Shown: positions 22,484-36,117 of the stretch, piece by piece | Numbering within the stretch: position 1 is the first letter of the stretch | How the letters are laid out: each line of letters opens with the position of its first letter | Source of the DNA: Solicoccozyma terricola | Lineage: Eukaryota > Basidiomycota > Tremellomycetes > Filobasidiales > Piskurozymaceae | Direction: 5' to 3' | Length of the DNA stretch: 39,031 nucleotides | NCBI GenBank assembly: GCA_001600875.1 | Contig: BCLD01000008.1 | Location: 34,327-73,357 of the forward strand | Program-made: the position numbers and the translations under genes | The notes under the pieces: generated by a model | The model's input: the letters and a program-made list of their open reading frames with translations, nothing else | Databases searched by the model: none | Told to the model about the DNA's origin: nothing

Positions 22484-24018
22484 ATGTCCAGTGAGATGTC
22501 GAACAAGGGCAAAGACTTTTCTAGAGCTCACCCAGAGGTTGGTGAATTCGATCTCCCTTCACAACAGCGGACTGCTGCTTACCCTCGTCCCCGATCACCT
22601 TTGCCAGCTCAGGCCTTTGTTGGCATCCTTCCCTGGATTTGATTGCTGGCCGCATCCAAACGAGGGATGTCGCTTGCTACACGCCTCTTTCCCAGTTCCA
22701 CCTAGTCCAGACCCATCGGTCGCCACGGTGGAAAACGTCGTAATTGCAGGCCCTGATGGTCATCCCCTGCGCCTATTAGTTGTGAAACCAGCCTCTGTCT
22801 CAACGGATCGTTTACCGTTGGTAAGCGCCGAGCCGGTTTGAGAGCTTGTCTCTCGAGAATACTGATAAGGAGGTCGCTCATCTCAATGGTATTATAGGTG
22901 GTAGCTTTTCATGGTGGAGGTTTAATCATGGCGGAACCCGAGTGAGTCGATGAGTTCTACCTGCTTGTGACACTCTATAAAAGAATGTTGACAATGATTC
23001 GCCATTGGCTGTCGAACAGGCTGGATCTTCCATTCTATGGATTTCTAGCGCAAAACGGCTTCGTGGTTGTCAGTCCGGACTTTCGGCAAGTCATTCGAGG
23101 AATCGATTGACTGTGACAATGTTCGAGATCATAACCTACGTTCGCTGTGCTCACCAACAGCTTGGCACCAGAGCATCCCTACCCCGCAGGTCCGTGGGCG
23201 TGGATTATAAGGCGAACATTGGCTGAGTTTGCTCTCAACGTGTGGATAGCTGGAAATGACGCCTATCACACATGGCAATATGCAACCTCTCCCGAGGGAT
23301 CAACACGTCTGGGCATTGATACAAAGCAAAGCATACTCTACGGCTCGTCGGGAGGCTCGGCGTTGGCTGGAGGATTGGCAATCAAACTCAACAAAATGGA
23401 AGTTGCTCATCAGCCCACTTTGACTGTTCTTGACAGGTTAGTTCTGCTGCTTGGAAGTGAAGACATCATAATGTGACAATTGAGGGTCTTTCAACTTGAA
23501 CAGTGCATGCCTTGATGATCGTTTGATATATCCTTCTCAAGCCGAAGATTACCCATACAAGGAGTATCATGTAGGTTTACAATGTTTCACGCAAGTAGTA
23601 CTTTACCATCTTATCAAACACGACCCCTCACAGCTCTGGACATCTAAAAACATAGTCGATTCTAATAACCACGTCTTCGGTGATTCAGTTCAAAGGCCTG
23701 TCGACGCTTTGCCTCTCCGTTCAGAGTCTTCCTCCGATCTCAAGGGTATGGGACCTCATTGTGAGTTGCGGGACTGGGGGACTGATTTGGAATGTCCAGC
23801 TCAAGCTCTTACCATTAGATATAACCTCGGCCGAACTCGACTCTCTTGCGGAACATGGCCTGGCATACAGCCAGAAATTAAGTGATGCTGGAGTTTCGAA
23901 TCATGTCAAAGTTTGGAAAGGCGCTTGTCACGCGTTCATGACCTTGCAAGCCGGGTCTGACATTGCCGAACAATCTCGTCAGGATTATCTTCGGGTATTT
24001 CTCAAAGCTCTGATCTAG
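22484..24018 (+). CDS. Alpha/beta hydrolase, hormone-sensitive-lipase-like esterase
   Basis: Nine exons (22484-22537, 22608-22820, 22898-22941, 23020-23085, 23161-23189, 23250-23436, 23504-23570, 23634-23745, 23819-24018) give 323 residues. The oxyanion motif H94-G-G-G97 and nucleophile motif G167-S-S169-G-G171 are clear, and D265 (AELDSL) and H295 (CHAF) complete the triad. RLAPEHPYPA is the standard HSL-family block. Two in-frame ATGs exist (22484, 22496). The intron at 23086-23160 has a GC donor (GCAAGT). The intron 23190-23249 is a stop-free multiple of three, removed because its loss restores the family pattern. The 23571-23818 part, especially the last junction, is uncertain. It likely hydrolyses small esters, possibly those made by the adjacent monooxygenase. 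Confidence 0.78.
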
Positions 24019-24534
24019 TCGTTTAGCCCCAACCTCTCGTAGTGTTATCGCATATTTTCGCGAGCCAAATGTTTTTTGAAAGCCACTTCTACGAGTTGTT
24101 GGCATGGCGGCGACATTGTCTCCTACAGTGGCTTCCGGGTTGGACTTGCTTTTATGCCATCGGAATTCAGCCTTACCATCGACCGCCGGCTTGGTTGATC
24201 CGGGAGGAACTGGACCGCCGGCCTTTGATCCTGTGCTTCTTGAACAAAGATCGTAATCTGGAACTGGAATGGCTCCGGATTGCGCTTTCGAGGATCTTTC
24301 CGCGTTAGAGGTCAGCAAGCGTGTTGCGTAACGATATGGGTGCATACAAGGCGAGTAACAATCCCCATCGACCCCCAACGCCCTGGCTCTTAGCATCTGT
24401 TTCTTGAACAGCTTTGCATCTTCGCAAATGAAAGCCTTCTTTGCCGCTATATTTATTGTCAAGATGCCCTACAAGTATACAATTGGAGCCCTTACTCCCT
24501 CCCTCCCTTTCCCTCATGACACTCATATTCACAT
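24019..24534. other. Convergent intergenic gap, no gene seen
   Basis: The hydrolase and phenol monooxygenase genes end towards each other here. An open frame at 23878-24462 on the minus strand overlaps the hydrolase antisense and has no recognisable motif. I read the region as two 3' UTRs. Confidence 0.45.
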
Positions 24535-27555
<3,021 letters not shown>

Positions 27556-27598
27556 GATGGCTGGGCTGGGATGGAAATGTTGGGATGGAGTGGGTGGT

Positions 27599-27716
27599 TG
27601 GGGCTCACTGGGGGCTCACTTGGGGCTCACATTTGAACCACAACCGCGATTACTAATGCCCCGGGAATCCGGGGTGCCCGGAGACTATCTAATCTACCGG
27701 GTGCTTTTTCACCCGG
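27599..27716 (-). promoter_or_regulatory. Phenol hydroxylase upstream repeats and CCGGGTG inverted repeat
   Basis: Three near-identical copies of GGGGCTCACT lie at about 27599-27630, some 45-75 bp upstream of the start. CCGGGTG (27697-27703) and CACCCGG (27710-27716) form a perfect inverted repeat with a 6-bp spacer, about 145 bp upstream. A Zn2Cys6-type binding site is plausible but unproven. Confidence 0.4.
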
Positions 27717-28933
27717 CCACCCCCCGCGGGTGGGCCGGTATTAGCCCCATAGCAGTGTTGGCAGTGCAGTCGGTCGCATCATGACCCTACTATGGTCTAC
27801 AGACATTCCAATAATCGACTACATTTCCTATTGACCCGGCCTTTCCACCCCTCCTCCTCGCCCAAATCCGTGGTTTGTCAAACACTGGAGCAACGTACCT
27901 CGTTCGTACCGATGCCCAATGCCCATGCCATGCACACACCAATACCGAGACAGTCCCACGTCGTATGAAAGTCTTACCCGTTCACCCTTGTAGCGAGATG
28001 ACTTTGCCTACACGAGGTGATTTCCCCATTGAGACCAGTAGAAGACCCTCGTTTCCTTCACCTGAGACATTCTTCTGGAGCATACTTCGTTATCATCCAC
28101 ACACACACGCTCCTTCGTAGCACATACACACATATTGACTTGCTCCGAGGATTAGCTACCCTCTTTGACCATCCAACTCTTTACCAAACACCAACCGGAA
28201 ACCCTCACCATGCGCAACCGATCACCCGCCATCCACATTGGTGCCCCGGCTAGATCTGAATCCAACAACAAGGTTCCATAAGATTCGTCTTTATTCTCTA
28301 CCTCCAAGTGTCGATGCTAATTTGCGACACTTGGGCAAAGATCCCGGACCTGTCAAGCCACCAAGGATCACCGCCAGTCACACTCGAGCGTAGAGGTGGT
28401 TCTTACAAGTCCACCCTTTTTTCCCAAAATCAGGTTCATCTCTGCTCCCGAGGCAAGTTCTTGTGTAGAGTGCTATACCGTCGTGAGTACTAGACGATTC
28501 GCTGCAGACTACTCATCCCATTGCTCTCTCCGCACCATAATAGTCAGCGATGTGTTAGTAAAGAGATAGTAGCATGGACGTGCCTGGTGTGGCAAGTCGC
28601 TTGCGCGCATTCTCATCCCATGAGATTGTTCACGCAACCAACCACGATATACACGATTTATCTACACATATTTGTCACTGAGGCGACTCGTCAGCTAATC
28701 TGCAACATTTCCGGGAAACGCAACCACTCTCGCAAGTACCCTGGTGTATCTTTGATATTCCCTTGCCGATTACAAGTAGCCACGAAGGCACGGCAACACC
28801 CGCAGCGATGCTGCGCGTCCTTCATGCTGTCCAATAGACAAACGCCCACTTTCGTCACAAAGAAAGCGATACCCCGCCCAAATACTGGTCGTATTTTTAT
28901 TTGCTTTCGAGGTCTCCGAAAGGGAACGGAGTA
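27717..28933. other. Region without recognisable gene
   Basis: Only short open frames without family motifs are seen on either strand. There is a short (CA)n run near 28095-28110. No tRNA-like B box was noticed. It may hold long UTRs or an unrecognised spliced gene. Confidence 0.4.
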
Positions 28934-29448
28934 CTAAGAAGGGGGCATTCCAGGAGGAGACTTCAGGGGAGCCTCGAATAAACTACCGGCTGACTCTGGT
29001 TGGGGAGATAAGGGCGACTCAGATATTGGTATCGGGAGCCCATGCGTGGTCAGCCAGCTATCGCACAGTTTTGCAGCACGTGGTTTCGATCGATTGGGTG
29101 TTGTCTTCCCATCTGACACGGGAATACCGCTAGGGGCGTCAAACGCCGGTGACACACCTTCCTCACAAATACGGGCTCAGCCCAGATCTGTCTGGCCCAG
29201 GCATTGGAGGCACTTGGCAGAGTGGTACCACATCGTTGCCACTTTTACCTAACCTTGTTGCTGTGGGTCACCTCAGCACGCCAGACCAGGGTTGACAGAG
29301 TTCCGGACAACGGAAGGTTTGTGTACAGCAGGAGGTTGTTCAGCTTTGGGCAGCGCCACCAAATGTTGCTGCCGTCTGACCCACAAACGGATCCGAATGT
29401 CCATCGTTTGATCAAACTGAAGCGATGCGCGGATTGATCGATACACAT
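28934..29448 (-). other. Unresolved coding-like minus-strand region
   Basis: Two open segments look more protein-like than chance. One (29245-29448) contains KRWTFGSVCGSDG and a following WRAEVT. The other (28934-29155) is a Ser/Pro-rich tail ending SPPGMPPS-stop. A GTGACC donor follows WRAE, but I could not find a convincing acceptor or start. An upstream open frame beginning at 29720 would overlap the membrane-protein gene antisense. It may be a real small gene or a decayed one. Confidence 0.25.
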
Positions 29449-29615
29449 TTCTTATCCGCTACAAGTCACGAGGACAGCGCCACCCAGTTGCACAGGAAGC
29501 TGCTGTTGAATGTCACTTTTTCTTGGCTACTGATATCGGGGAGGCGAAGGGACCTCACCATCATCACCATCATCTTCATCGACAGACTCAACTCATACCT
29601 CTCGCCAGTCTCGTC

Positions 29616-31815
29616 ATGTTCAGTCATTGCCTTCTCGTTCCTGCCCTGACGGCTTTGTCGAGTAAGTAGGCGAACAGTGAGCGACTCGAGGTCGGGCGGC
29701 GGAGTCGAGGTTTTAGCCATGTATCCCGCATCGCTTTGCTTGTCCTCCTAGCCAGCCTTGACTCTTCAACGCCAGTTGAACAGGGTCTACTTCGGTCTGA
29801 CTTTTTTCCGCCGTTTAAAGTCCTAGTCTCAACAGTCGCAGCTATCAACTTCACCTACGTGCCGACTTTGGTTCAATGTCAAACGGTGGTATTCAAGTTG
29901 GTTCTTTTTTGACGACGTCCCCATGTGAACTATGCATCACGCTGATAGGACATTATCTTCGCCATGGGACTTACAGCTGGACCGCAACTGTTCCGCCTTA
30001 CGAGTTCTATGTGTTTTGGAATAATCGAAAGGTCGGCCGTAATCTGTGAGATGATACAGCTTGCGGTGTTCTTCCTCCATTATTGCCCTGATCCCCTGTA
30101 TATACAATTGAATACAGCGCCTACAACTATCCCGATACTTCCTTCACCTGGACTGTCGATTTCCCCACTGGCTCGACGGTCAGCATGCAAGTAAACGACG
30201 CGACTGGTGAGCTATCCTGCCTTTCGCACCTCTAGTCGTCGCCCGCCTACACGATTGGTCTCACCACAACCGTTCGTCTCGCCAGGTGCATATCAGATTC
30301 TCGATCTGATTGTCCAGCCCGGTTCTTCCACGAATTGTCTGACCGCTTCGGCCGCTTTAACCATTGTGCCTCCATCTACCTTGGTTCAATGCCAACCGGT
30401 GGCGATCGCGTGAGTTGACCGTGATCGATCAATGTCCCCCGCAACGTTTCCCCCGTCTCACAGTCTTCTCTTCTTCTCATCATGAACAGTTGGACCGGTG
30501 GTGTTGCGCCGTATCAACTCCTGGTCAGGGCCAGTTCTAACCAGTCCACTCTGTAAGTCCCTGACCGGCGTTCTGGTGAGAGTTACTTGCTTAGAGGTGT
30601 TCTAAACTTGAATGTAGCTTGGAATTCGACGACCTGACCACCACCTCCTACTCTTGGACCGTCAACTACACCGCTGGAGACTCGGTCTTCTTTTACGTCG
30701 CGGACTCGAAAGGTAGGTGCACTTTCTATCCACAAAAAACAGCTTTGATTCTTATGCCGTGCCCGTGTTTTCCCCTTAGGTTCATCATCGTACACAGGCG
30801 ATCGATATACAATCCAGGAGGGTACTTCCTCGGATTGCTTGTACTCCTCGCCCTCAAACACCACGACTGGCGGCACCACCACCACCCCGGATAACGGTCC
30901 CACCCATCCTCCGTGAGTGCTGCGAATCCTACTGCGTGCGTTTATCCCCACCCACGTATGCTGATGAGGACATCCGCGCAACGCGGCAAATTTTTCGTGA
31001 GTTATTTATCATCCGATGACTGGCGTCGGTGATGGGGTGATGACCATACTCTCGCACGTCATAGCTTTATCGCTGCCAGAAACCCTAACCCCCACCCTAA
31101 CCAGCTGTCCAGCGGCGCGATTGCCGGCATTGCCGTAAGTCTGCGGGAGTTCACAGATCCAACAAGTATTTGATATTTCCAACTGGATGCAACAGATTGG
31201 AGCCGTTGTACTCGTTGCCGCTGCTTGTCTCCTCGGATTCTGTCTCTATCGTCGGAAGAAGAGGTAAGACCAGGCGTATAAGAGCTGTTTTTGACCGCTT
31301 ACTTCATTCATTCCTGCGCAGCCGCAACGTTGGTCTGGTTGCAGACCTTGACACCAACGAGTATGATGATCAACAGGTGACCCCTTTGGAACCAACCATG
31401 TCGCAGAATAGATCGTCTTTTGGACAGTACAGCCAATTTCCAACAATGTCTCCTGCCCGTGAGTCATTTGATTAGCAGCGATTCCTCCCACTGAAAGTAT
31501 CGGTACTTGCTAGTCCAAACATCCAACCCACGCTCCTCGCAATCTGGCATGTCATCAACCCGTGGAGCCAGTAATGAGGTCCCTGACCCATTTCTTTTGG
31601 TATCTCAAGATCAAGGCTCCTCTGCAAACAACAATAGTGTATCAACAGAAGAAATTGGCAGGCAATCTTCATTGCACAAGCGGCGTAGCCTTCCACAGTC
31701 TCCGGTTCCCATGCTCACGCAAGAAGACGACGCCGGTCCAGTCCCGGTGGAAGGGGGGACCATTCCGCCTCGGTACGACTCGACGTGGGCTGGAAATACC
31801 GCCATATCACGGTAG
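29616..31815 (+). CDS. Type I membrane protein with duplicated ectodomain module
   Basis: Twelve exons (29616-29661, 29752-29896, 29977-30045, 30118-30206, 30286-30409, 30490-30552, 30618-30712, 30780-30912, 31080-31134, 31196-31263, 31322-31458, 31514-31815) give 441 residues. It starts with a short signal peptide (MFSHCLLVPALTALS). Two modules of about 95 residues share TLVQCQ, a W-T motif, PY, a (T/S)WTV block and a closing Cys: C58-C134 and C152-C230. A Ser/Thr/Pro linker, one membrane span (about 267-288) and RRKK stop-transfer follow. The cytosolic tail is Ser/Gln-rich and ends near TIPPRYDSTW. The architecture suggests a cell-surface sensor or adhesin. I do not recognise a named family. 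The first exon is the least certain. Confidence 0.75.
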
Positions 31816-32164
31816 TCCTAGGGTATAGCGGAATGACACAGATGGTGGTCTCCCTAGGCTTCTGGCAATGTAACAATGTAACGAAGAGTGGCAAACAAAC
31901 ATGTTCACCCTATGGGCCTGGGATGATTTGGTATACAGCAGCATGACGGTCACGGCCTCGTAATCCACCAGCGAAAACTCCAGTCAACTCTCGTCAGTGG
32001 TTCCTCAGTTCCCAATTGTGCAACCAGAGCCAGACATCAACATCCAATTCGAGGGCGGGCGTTGCAAATCCGGAAGGCTTTTTGCAAAGATGAAATGATG
32101 GCTGTGAGCAAGGCTGTTGCGTAGACTCATTATTTCATCAGTGCCCAATTATAAATCCGTCACC
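31816..32164. other. 3' flank of membrane-protein gene, nothing recognised
   Basis: This 349-bp stretch holds no ORF with motif support and is probably the 3' UTR plus spacer before the pseudogene. Confidence 0.4.
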
Positions 32165-32834
32165 CTAGACGTCTCTGCTCGTTCGCATCCTTTCACCACC
32201 CGCTTTCGCCCCCGCCATGTCAAGTCGATCCCGAAGTTTATGCAGATGATTTTCCGCTACCTCCAGTGCTTTCACTGACTCCCTTAGCAACCGCAGTGCG
32301 GTATCGTTTGCTTTGAGCCGGGCGTCCCAAGATTGGTTCCGTTTGTTCAGGTCCATTGTTTACGTCAAGATGTAGTAGACCTTGCGTTCTTGCTAGATTG
32401 CCTCGATGCCGTGGAGCTTCCCATATTTGTCTTGAACCCCGCTTCTCCTCATCCAGAAATTTGCCTGTAGAAACTCGCTAATCCTAGCTTCTGCAACCTT
32501 GAGAGTAGAAGAGAGTAGAACTAGCAGCGTCGAGGTCGGAATTTGTTTTATGCAGAGTGATCCGCTGATGGTTCTTGACCTTCTGCAGAGCGCTCAGCTT
32601 CGCGACTTCGAGCTAAGGCGGCGCTTCGGTTTTTTGATGCTTCACCTCGTCCCAACCGATGTGACGTTGGTACAGTAGACCTGCTACATTGCTTTGCAGA
32701 AAAAATGGCGTCTCGCTAACAGACAATCTGCGGCTCTGCCATCCAGCGACTACAGTATATTCCTTGCGGTCTGCCAGACTCCCTGGAACGTCCCGGCAAC
32801 GTTTTGGAACGGCTTCTAATACCTCTCGACACAA
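32165..32834 (-). pseudogene. Decayed coiled-coil protein gene
   Basis: The minus strand shows three coding-like pieces that read as one protein only if lesions are ignored. The first (about 32613-32834) is in frame, through a TAG at 32613, with a helix-rich piece (LSALQKVKNHQRITLHK). A 10-bp direct duplication at 32501-32520 then shifts the frame into a piece containing VAEARISEFLQA. That frame meets two more stops (about 32391 and 32361) before the final heptad-like exon ending at 32165, where RESVKALEVAENHLHKL is visible. Removing one copy of the duplication restores the frame across it. The family is unknown. An alternative is a real 63-residue gene at 32165-32356 with unrelated upstream noise. 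Confidence 0.45.
32501..32520. repeat. 10-bp tandem duplication (GAGAGTAGAA x2)
   Basis: Two perfect adjacent copies of GAGAGTAGAA. One copy keeps the reading frame of the decayed coiled-coil gene and two break it, so this is probably the frameshifting lesion. Confidence 0.75.
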
Positions 32835-33182
32835 TCAGCGATGGGGGTCGAGATTGAAACGCCATCCGTTCGATGAGCACTGCTTGGCCGAGTGAGAGGG
32901 CCAAATAATTCTTAAAGGCGGTCAATTCCCTCCAGAGCAGACTCATGACAGTTTGATATTTATTCAATTGTATGTGTTCCATGTGTTCCAATGATTATTC
33001 CCCGCCCTTATCTACCGCCACATCGCTATCGTTTCCTTCGATCGTTCGACCTCGATGCACGTCACACGTCTGGGTATATATGTATAATACATGTTCATAC
33101 ATACATGGTGCCGTCCTCTTAGCGTGGGCTTCACATGCGAAACGCAAAAGACAACGTTGTCCGCTACCGATCTCCTCTCCTT
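32835..33182. other. Intergenic region, AT-rich tract
   Basis: An open frame at 32716-32991 on the minus strand is in a different frame from the decayed gene and was not supported. At about 33070-33105 the sequence is an AT-rich run of TATATATGTATA-like and CATACATACATG elements. No gene is seen. Confidence 0.4.
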
Positions 33183-35059
33183 TCAGACGGACGCCTTCAC
33201 GTTCCCGTTCGACGTCTCTCCGACAATGTTACCCCATGATACGCTCTTGTCCCCCTTTTTCTCGCCCTGCCTCGCCACCGTCCCCCGAATTGTGGAAGGC
33301 TGAATGGTCCACGGTTGCTTACCAATCTCGGTGACTGACAGTTTCCGTTCCGCCTCGCCATATGGATGCTTGAGGGCGTCAAGGGACACCCCACCAACGA
33401 ATGGAGAGGTGGAGAAACTAAAGGACCCTTGGTAGTGTGAATGACCTTGCCATGTAAGGGGGCCATTGGCGGAGTGCAGTCGAGCGGATAGGGAAACGTT
33501 GTCGGGTAGGGAGCGGAGGTGTGCGGATAGGTAGCCGTTCGTCGTCGAAACCTTTAACGGCACCTTCACCGGTTTCTTCTCCTTGTTCGCCCCGGATGAC
33601 GACTGCTCGGGGATATCAAACGTGACGTCTATCGCTCCATTCGCCGAGGTGACCTCTGCACCGCCCTCTCCTAACCCACCGACTACCGCTTTAATCCTGG
33701 CATTAACCGTGAACAATCTGACGAGCGGAGCTTGAAACTCGCCCTCTATCGCACCGCTCGTCGTCCTGACCCCAATCTGCTTGGTCGCGTAGAATCTCCC
33801 GCTCACGCCCCCATTAGACGTCGACACGTCCCATGCGATCGGATGACGATCAGATTGCGGGTCCCAGCAGTTTGGACAGTCGATACGGCCGTTGGTGGTG
33901 CGTAACATGGGTGTGGAGGTCAGACCCCTCAACAGCTTGGCGAGGATGGAAGCGTTGCTCGTGCCGATGCGCAGAGACGACGTGTTCAGACCATCAAGCG
34001 TGACACCGCCGTTGGTGGTGCGGTAGTCGATGGTTGAGAACGTATAGGATGGTATCAAGTCTGTCGTGGAGATGTCCATGTTGAGCGTATCGAGGGACAG
34101 GGAGGGGAGAGCCATCGGGTCCGAGGAGGAAGGGGAAGGGTAGTCGATCTGGACGTGGAATGTTATGTCGTCCGACTGCCATCCTCGAGGGCGATCAGGC
34201 GTCTGCATGTGGAACCCACACCTTTTGTTCAGCCCTATACCGGCACGGTGCGCAAGGAGCAACAACTCACGACCAACACCACACCCGCCACCCTGTCATC
34301 TCCCGTTCTACAAACGTGCCACCCATCCAACCGCGATGTCTTCTTATAAGTCGCCTCAACCTTCACCAGAACCTCGTCTCCGTCTCTGTCCTTCCTAGAG
34401 AGCTGGCCAACCGACACCTTGACACGGCCACCTAGGTAATCCCCTCGACCGTGGAAGTACAGCTCCCCCCGCAGAGGGAGGGAGAGCGTAGTGCGAGTTG
34501 ACCATGTGTCGGATCGAGAGGAGTGTGTGGTGGTGAATAGGTCGCATTGACGTGGGGAGGTCTCGTCCGGGAGTAGCGGGGTGGTCGCATCCTGTGAACC
34601 GCGCCGCACGGGTGGTTAAGGTGACGAAAAGTTCATGAGGTGAATCAAAGAGTGGCGGAAGGGACTCACCCATTCTGGATTCCAAGCATCATCATGAACG
34701 GGACCCTCCCGTTGCCCGCCACGGCCTGCATCACCATCGCCCCCACTTTCAACACGAAGATGACCCATCCAAGGGCCAGCCAACAACCGTGTGATGACGG
34801 CCGCGACGAGTAATAGCCCTACTGCTTTCCGCGCTGAACTGAGAAATCGGTTTCCTGTGGGCGTCTGGGGCCTACTGGGCGAACCAGGTCTTGTGGCGCG
34901 TGGTGCGGAGGTCGAAGGGGGAAGTGGTGCATCGAACGAGGACGAAGGAGTCGAGGTGCTTGTCGGCTTGCAACTGTCAGCGTTTGGCGATGGGACGGGA
35001 GGAAGGGCTGTAGAAGAGGATTCGTCATCCGAGGACTTCCCGTCCTGGGGCATTAACAT
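33183..35059 (-). CDS. Type II membrane protein with repetitive adhesin-like ectodomain
   Basis: Three exons (34670-35059, 34271-34591, 33183-34202) give 576 residues. The N-terminal cytosolic part is Ser/Pro-rich. One membrane span lies near residues 76-94 (AVGLLLVAAVITRLLAG), with basic residues on its N-side, and no signal peptide precedes it. The large C-terminal domain repeats short strands with an (S/T)xNG or TSGxI turn: RTTNGGVTLDG, RTTNGRIDC, STSNGGVSGRF, RTTSGAIEGEF, TSANGAIDV, STTNGYLSA and SANGPL. This is the pattern of DUF4097-like adhesin beta-folds. Function is unknown; a cell-surface or secretory-pathway role is inferred. The start MLMPQDGK is the first ATG. The second intron acceptor (ATGCAG at 34203-34208) was chosen over TATAG because it keeps phase with the GTGAGT donor. 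Confidence 0.75.
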
Positions 35060-35868
35060 GGTGGGCACGGGATGGTTCGCCGGGTGGGCTGGTCAAAAGG
35101 GAGGTGGGATGTCATATACACGCTCCCAACTTCCAACAGTCTCTCGTTCAACCACGGCAGATGTCAGATGTCAAGTGTCAAGTGACGTCGGATCCAGGAT
35201 CCAGGCTCTTATCCCACACGAGGGTTTCCTTGAACGCGTCCCGTCCTTTGTAACACACACATGGGAAGTCAACTAGTAGCGCCATGCTCAGTCAGTATCA
35301 CACCATGGACTTGACCAAGTCATTTATTGGCAAACCCCGGATAAGTCTCGATGTCCTCATGCTCTTGGCTGCACACGTGAAGGCTTGTGCGAAGGATTCG
35401 CAGGGTTAGCATGCATCCGCAGCAGACATACCTCCCGCGATGTGTACCTATTTTTGCCCGAGATATGTACCTAGCTAGCGCGGGCTGACAGCCGAGACAG
35501 GACTCACTCCCACGTTCACAATTGTATGCGTCGATCCGTGAGTTCCCGAGTAGCGATACAAGACATTGTGTTCCGGGTAAGAGAAGGATGCAAAGCTGGG
35601 ATGCCATTTACGCACTAGGTTTCACATGGACCGTTTGTATTCCGAGTATTACGTGGGCACCACGCCCGTGCATATTCCCGTCTCCGGCAACGTTCATCGG
35701 GGGACATGATTCAGAATCAGGGTCATGTTTTGAGTCTTTCGGTTTGGAAGTCGGCCTCATTCCCTTCGGTCGAGGTATAAGAACCCACCTGCAAGCTCCC
35801 TTTCTCTAATCATCGTCATCGCACCCCCGGAACGACCCTCTAACCCTCTAACCGCTAAACCACTCAAT
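35060..35868. other. Divergent intergenic region with short direct repeats
   Basis: Contains direct repeats near 35159-35205 (GATGTCA and GGATCCA, each twice). It serves as promoter for the adhesin-like gene (minus) and the small secreted gene (plus). No additional gene is seen. Confidence 0.45.
35775..35783 (+). promoter_or_regulatory. TATA-like element of small secreted protein gene
   Basis: GTATAAGAA lies about 90 bp upstream of the ATG at 35869, at a sensible distance for a fungal core promoter, and is followed by a CT/CA-rich leader. Confidence 0.45.
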
Positions 35869-36117
35869 ATGAAGCTCTTTCTTTCCTCCACCCTCATTGT
35901 CGCTTTGTTGGCAACCGTCTCTGCCCTTCCCAATCCTTCGAAGAAACCAAGTTCCAGCATTTCCAAGCAGAATATCAACGTGGGTCAATCTAGCGGCGCA
36001 ATCGCTGTGGTCATCAGTGGGAATGCGGTGGTGGGTAAAGGCAGTAGCTCGGAAGTATACATCGGGGGTATGAACACCGGGAATACTGCGATCATTAACG
36101 CTAAGAATGGTCATTGA
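35869..36117 (+). CDS. Small secreted protein
   Basis: A single exon of 82 residues begins with a clear signal peptide (Lys, then LFLSSTLIVALLATVSA, cleavage near Ala19-Leu20). The mature part is short, Gly/Ser/Asn/Val-rich and lacks cysteine. It holds alternating small-residue stretches (IAVVISGNAVVGKG, YIGGMNTGNTAIIN) that could form beta structure. It has a TATA-like promoter. There is no family I can name; it is not a hydrophobin (no Cys pattern) and has no GPI signal. Confidence 0.7.
   Translation: MKLFLSSTLIVALLATVSALPNPSKKPSSSISKQNINVGQSSGAIAVVISGNAVVGKGSSSEVYIGGMNTGNTAIINAKNGH

Noticed and set aside
23878..24462. 194-codon open frame on the minus strand
   Set aside because: It is antisense to the last hydrolase exon, which has a clear catalytic His and family motifs; the frame itself has no recognisable domain.
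31081..31102. Telomere-like CCCTAACCCCCACCCTAACC
   Set aside because: It lies inside exon 9 of the membrane-protein gene, where it encodes an Asn-Pro repeat of the extracellular linker; there is only about one and a half repeats' worth and no array.
35831..35855. CCCTCTAACCCTCTAACC resembling a telomeric repeat
   Set aside because: Two short imperfect units in the leader of the small secreted gene; typical CT-rich fungal 5' leader.
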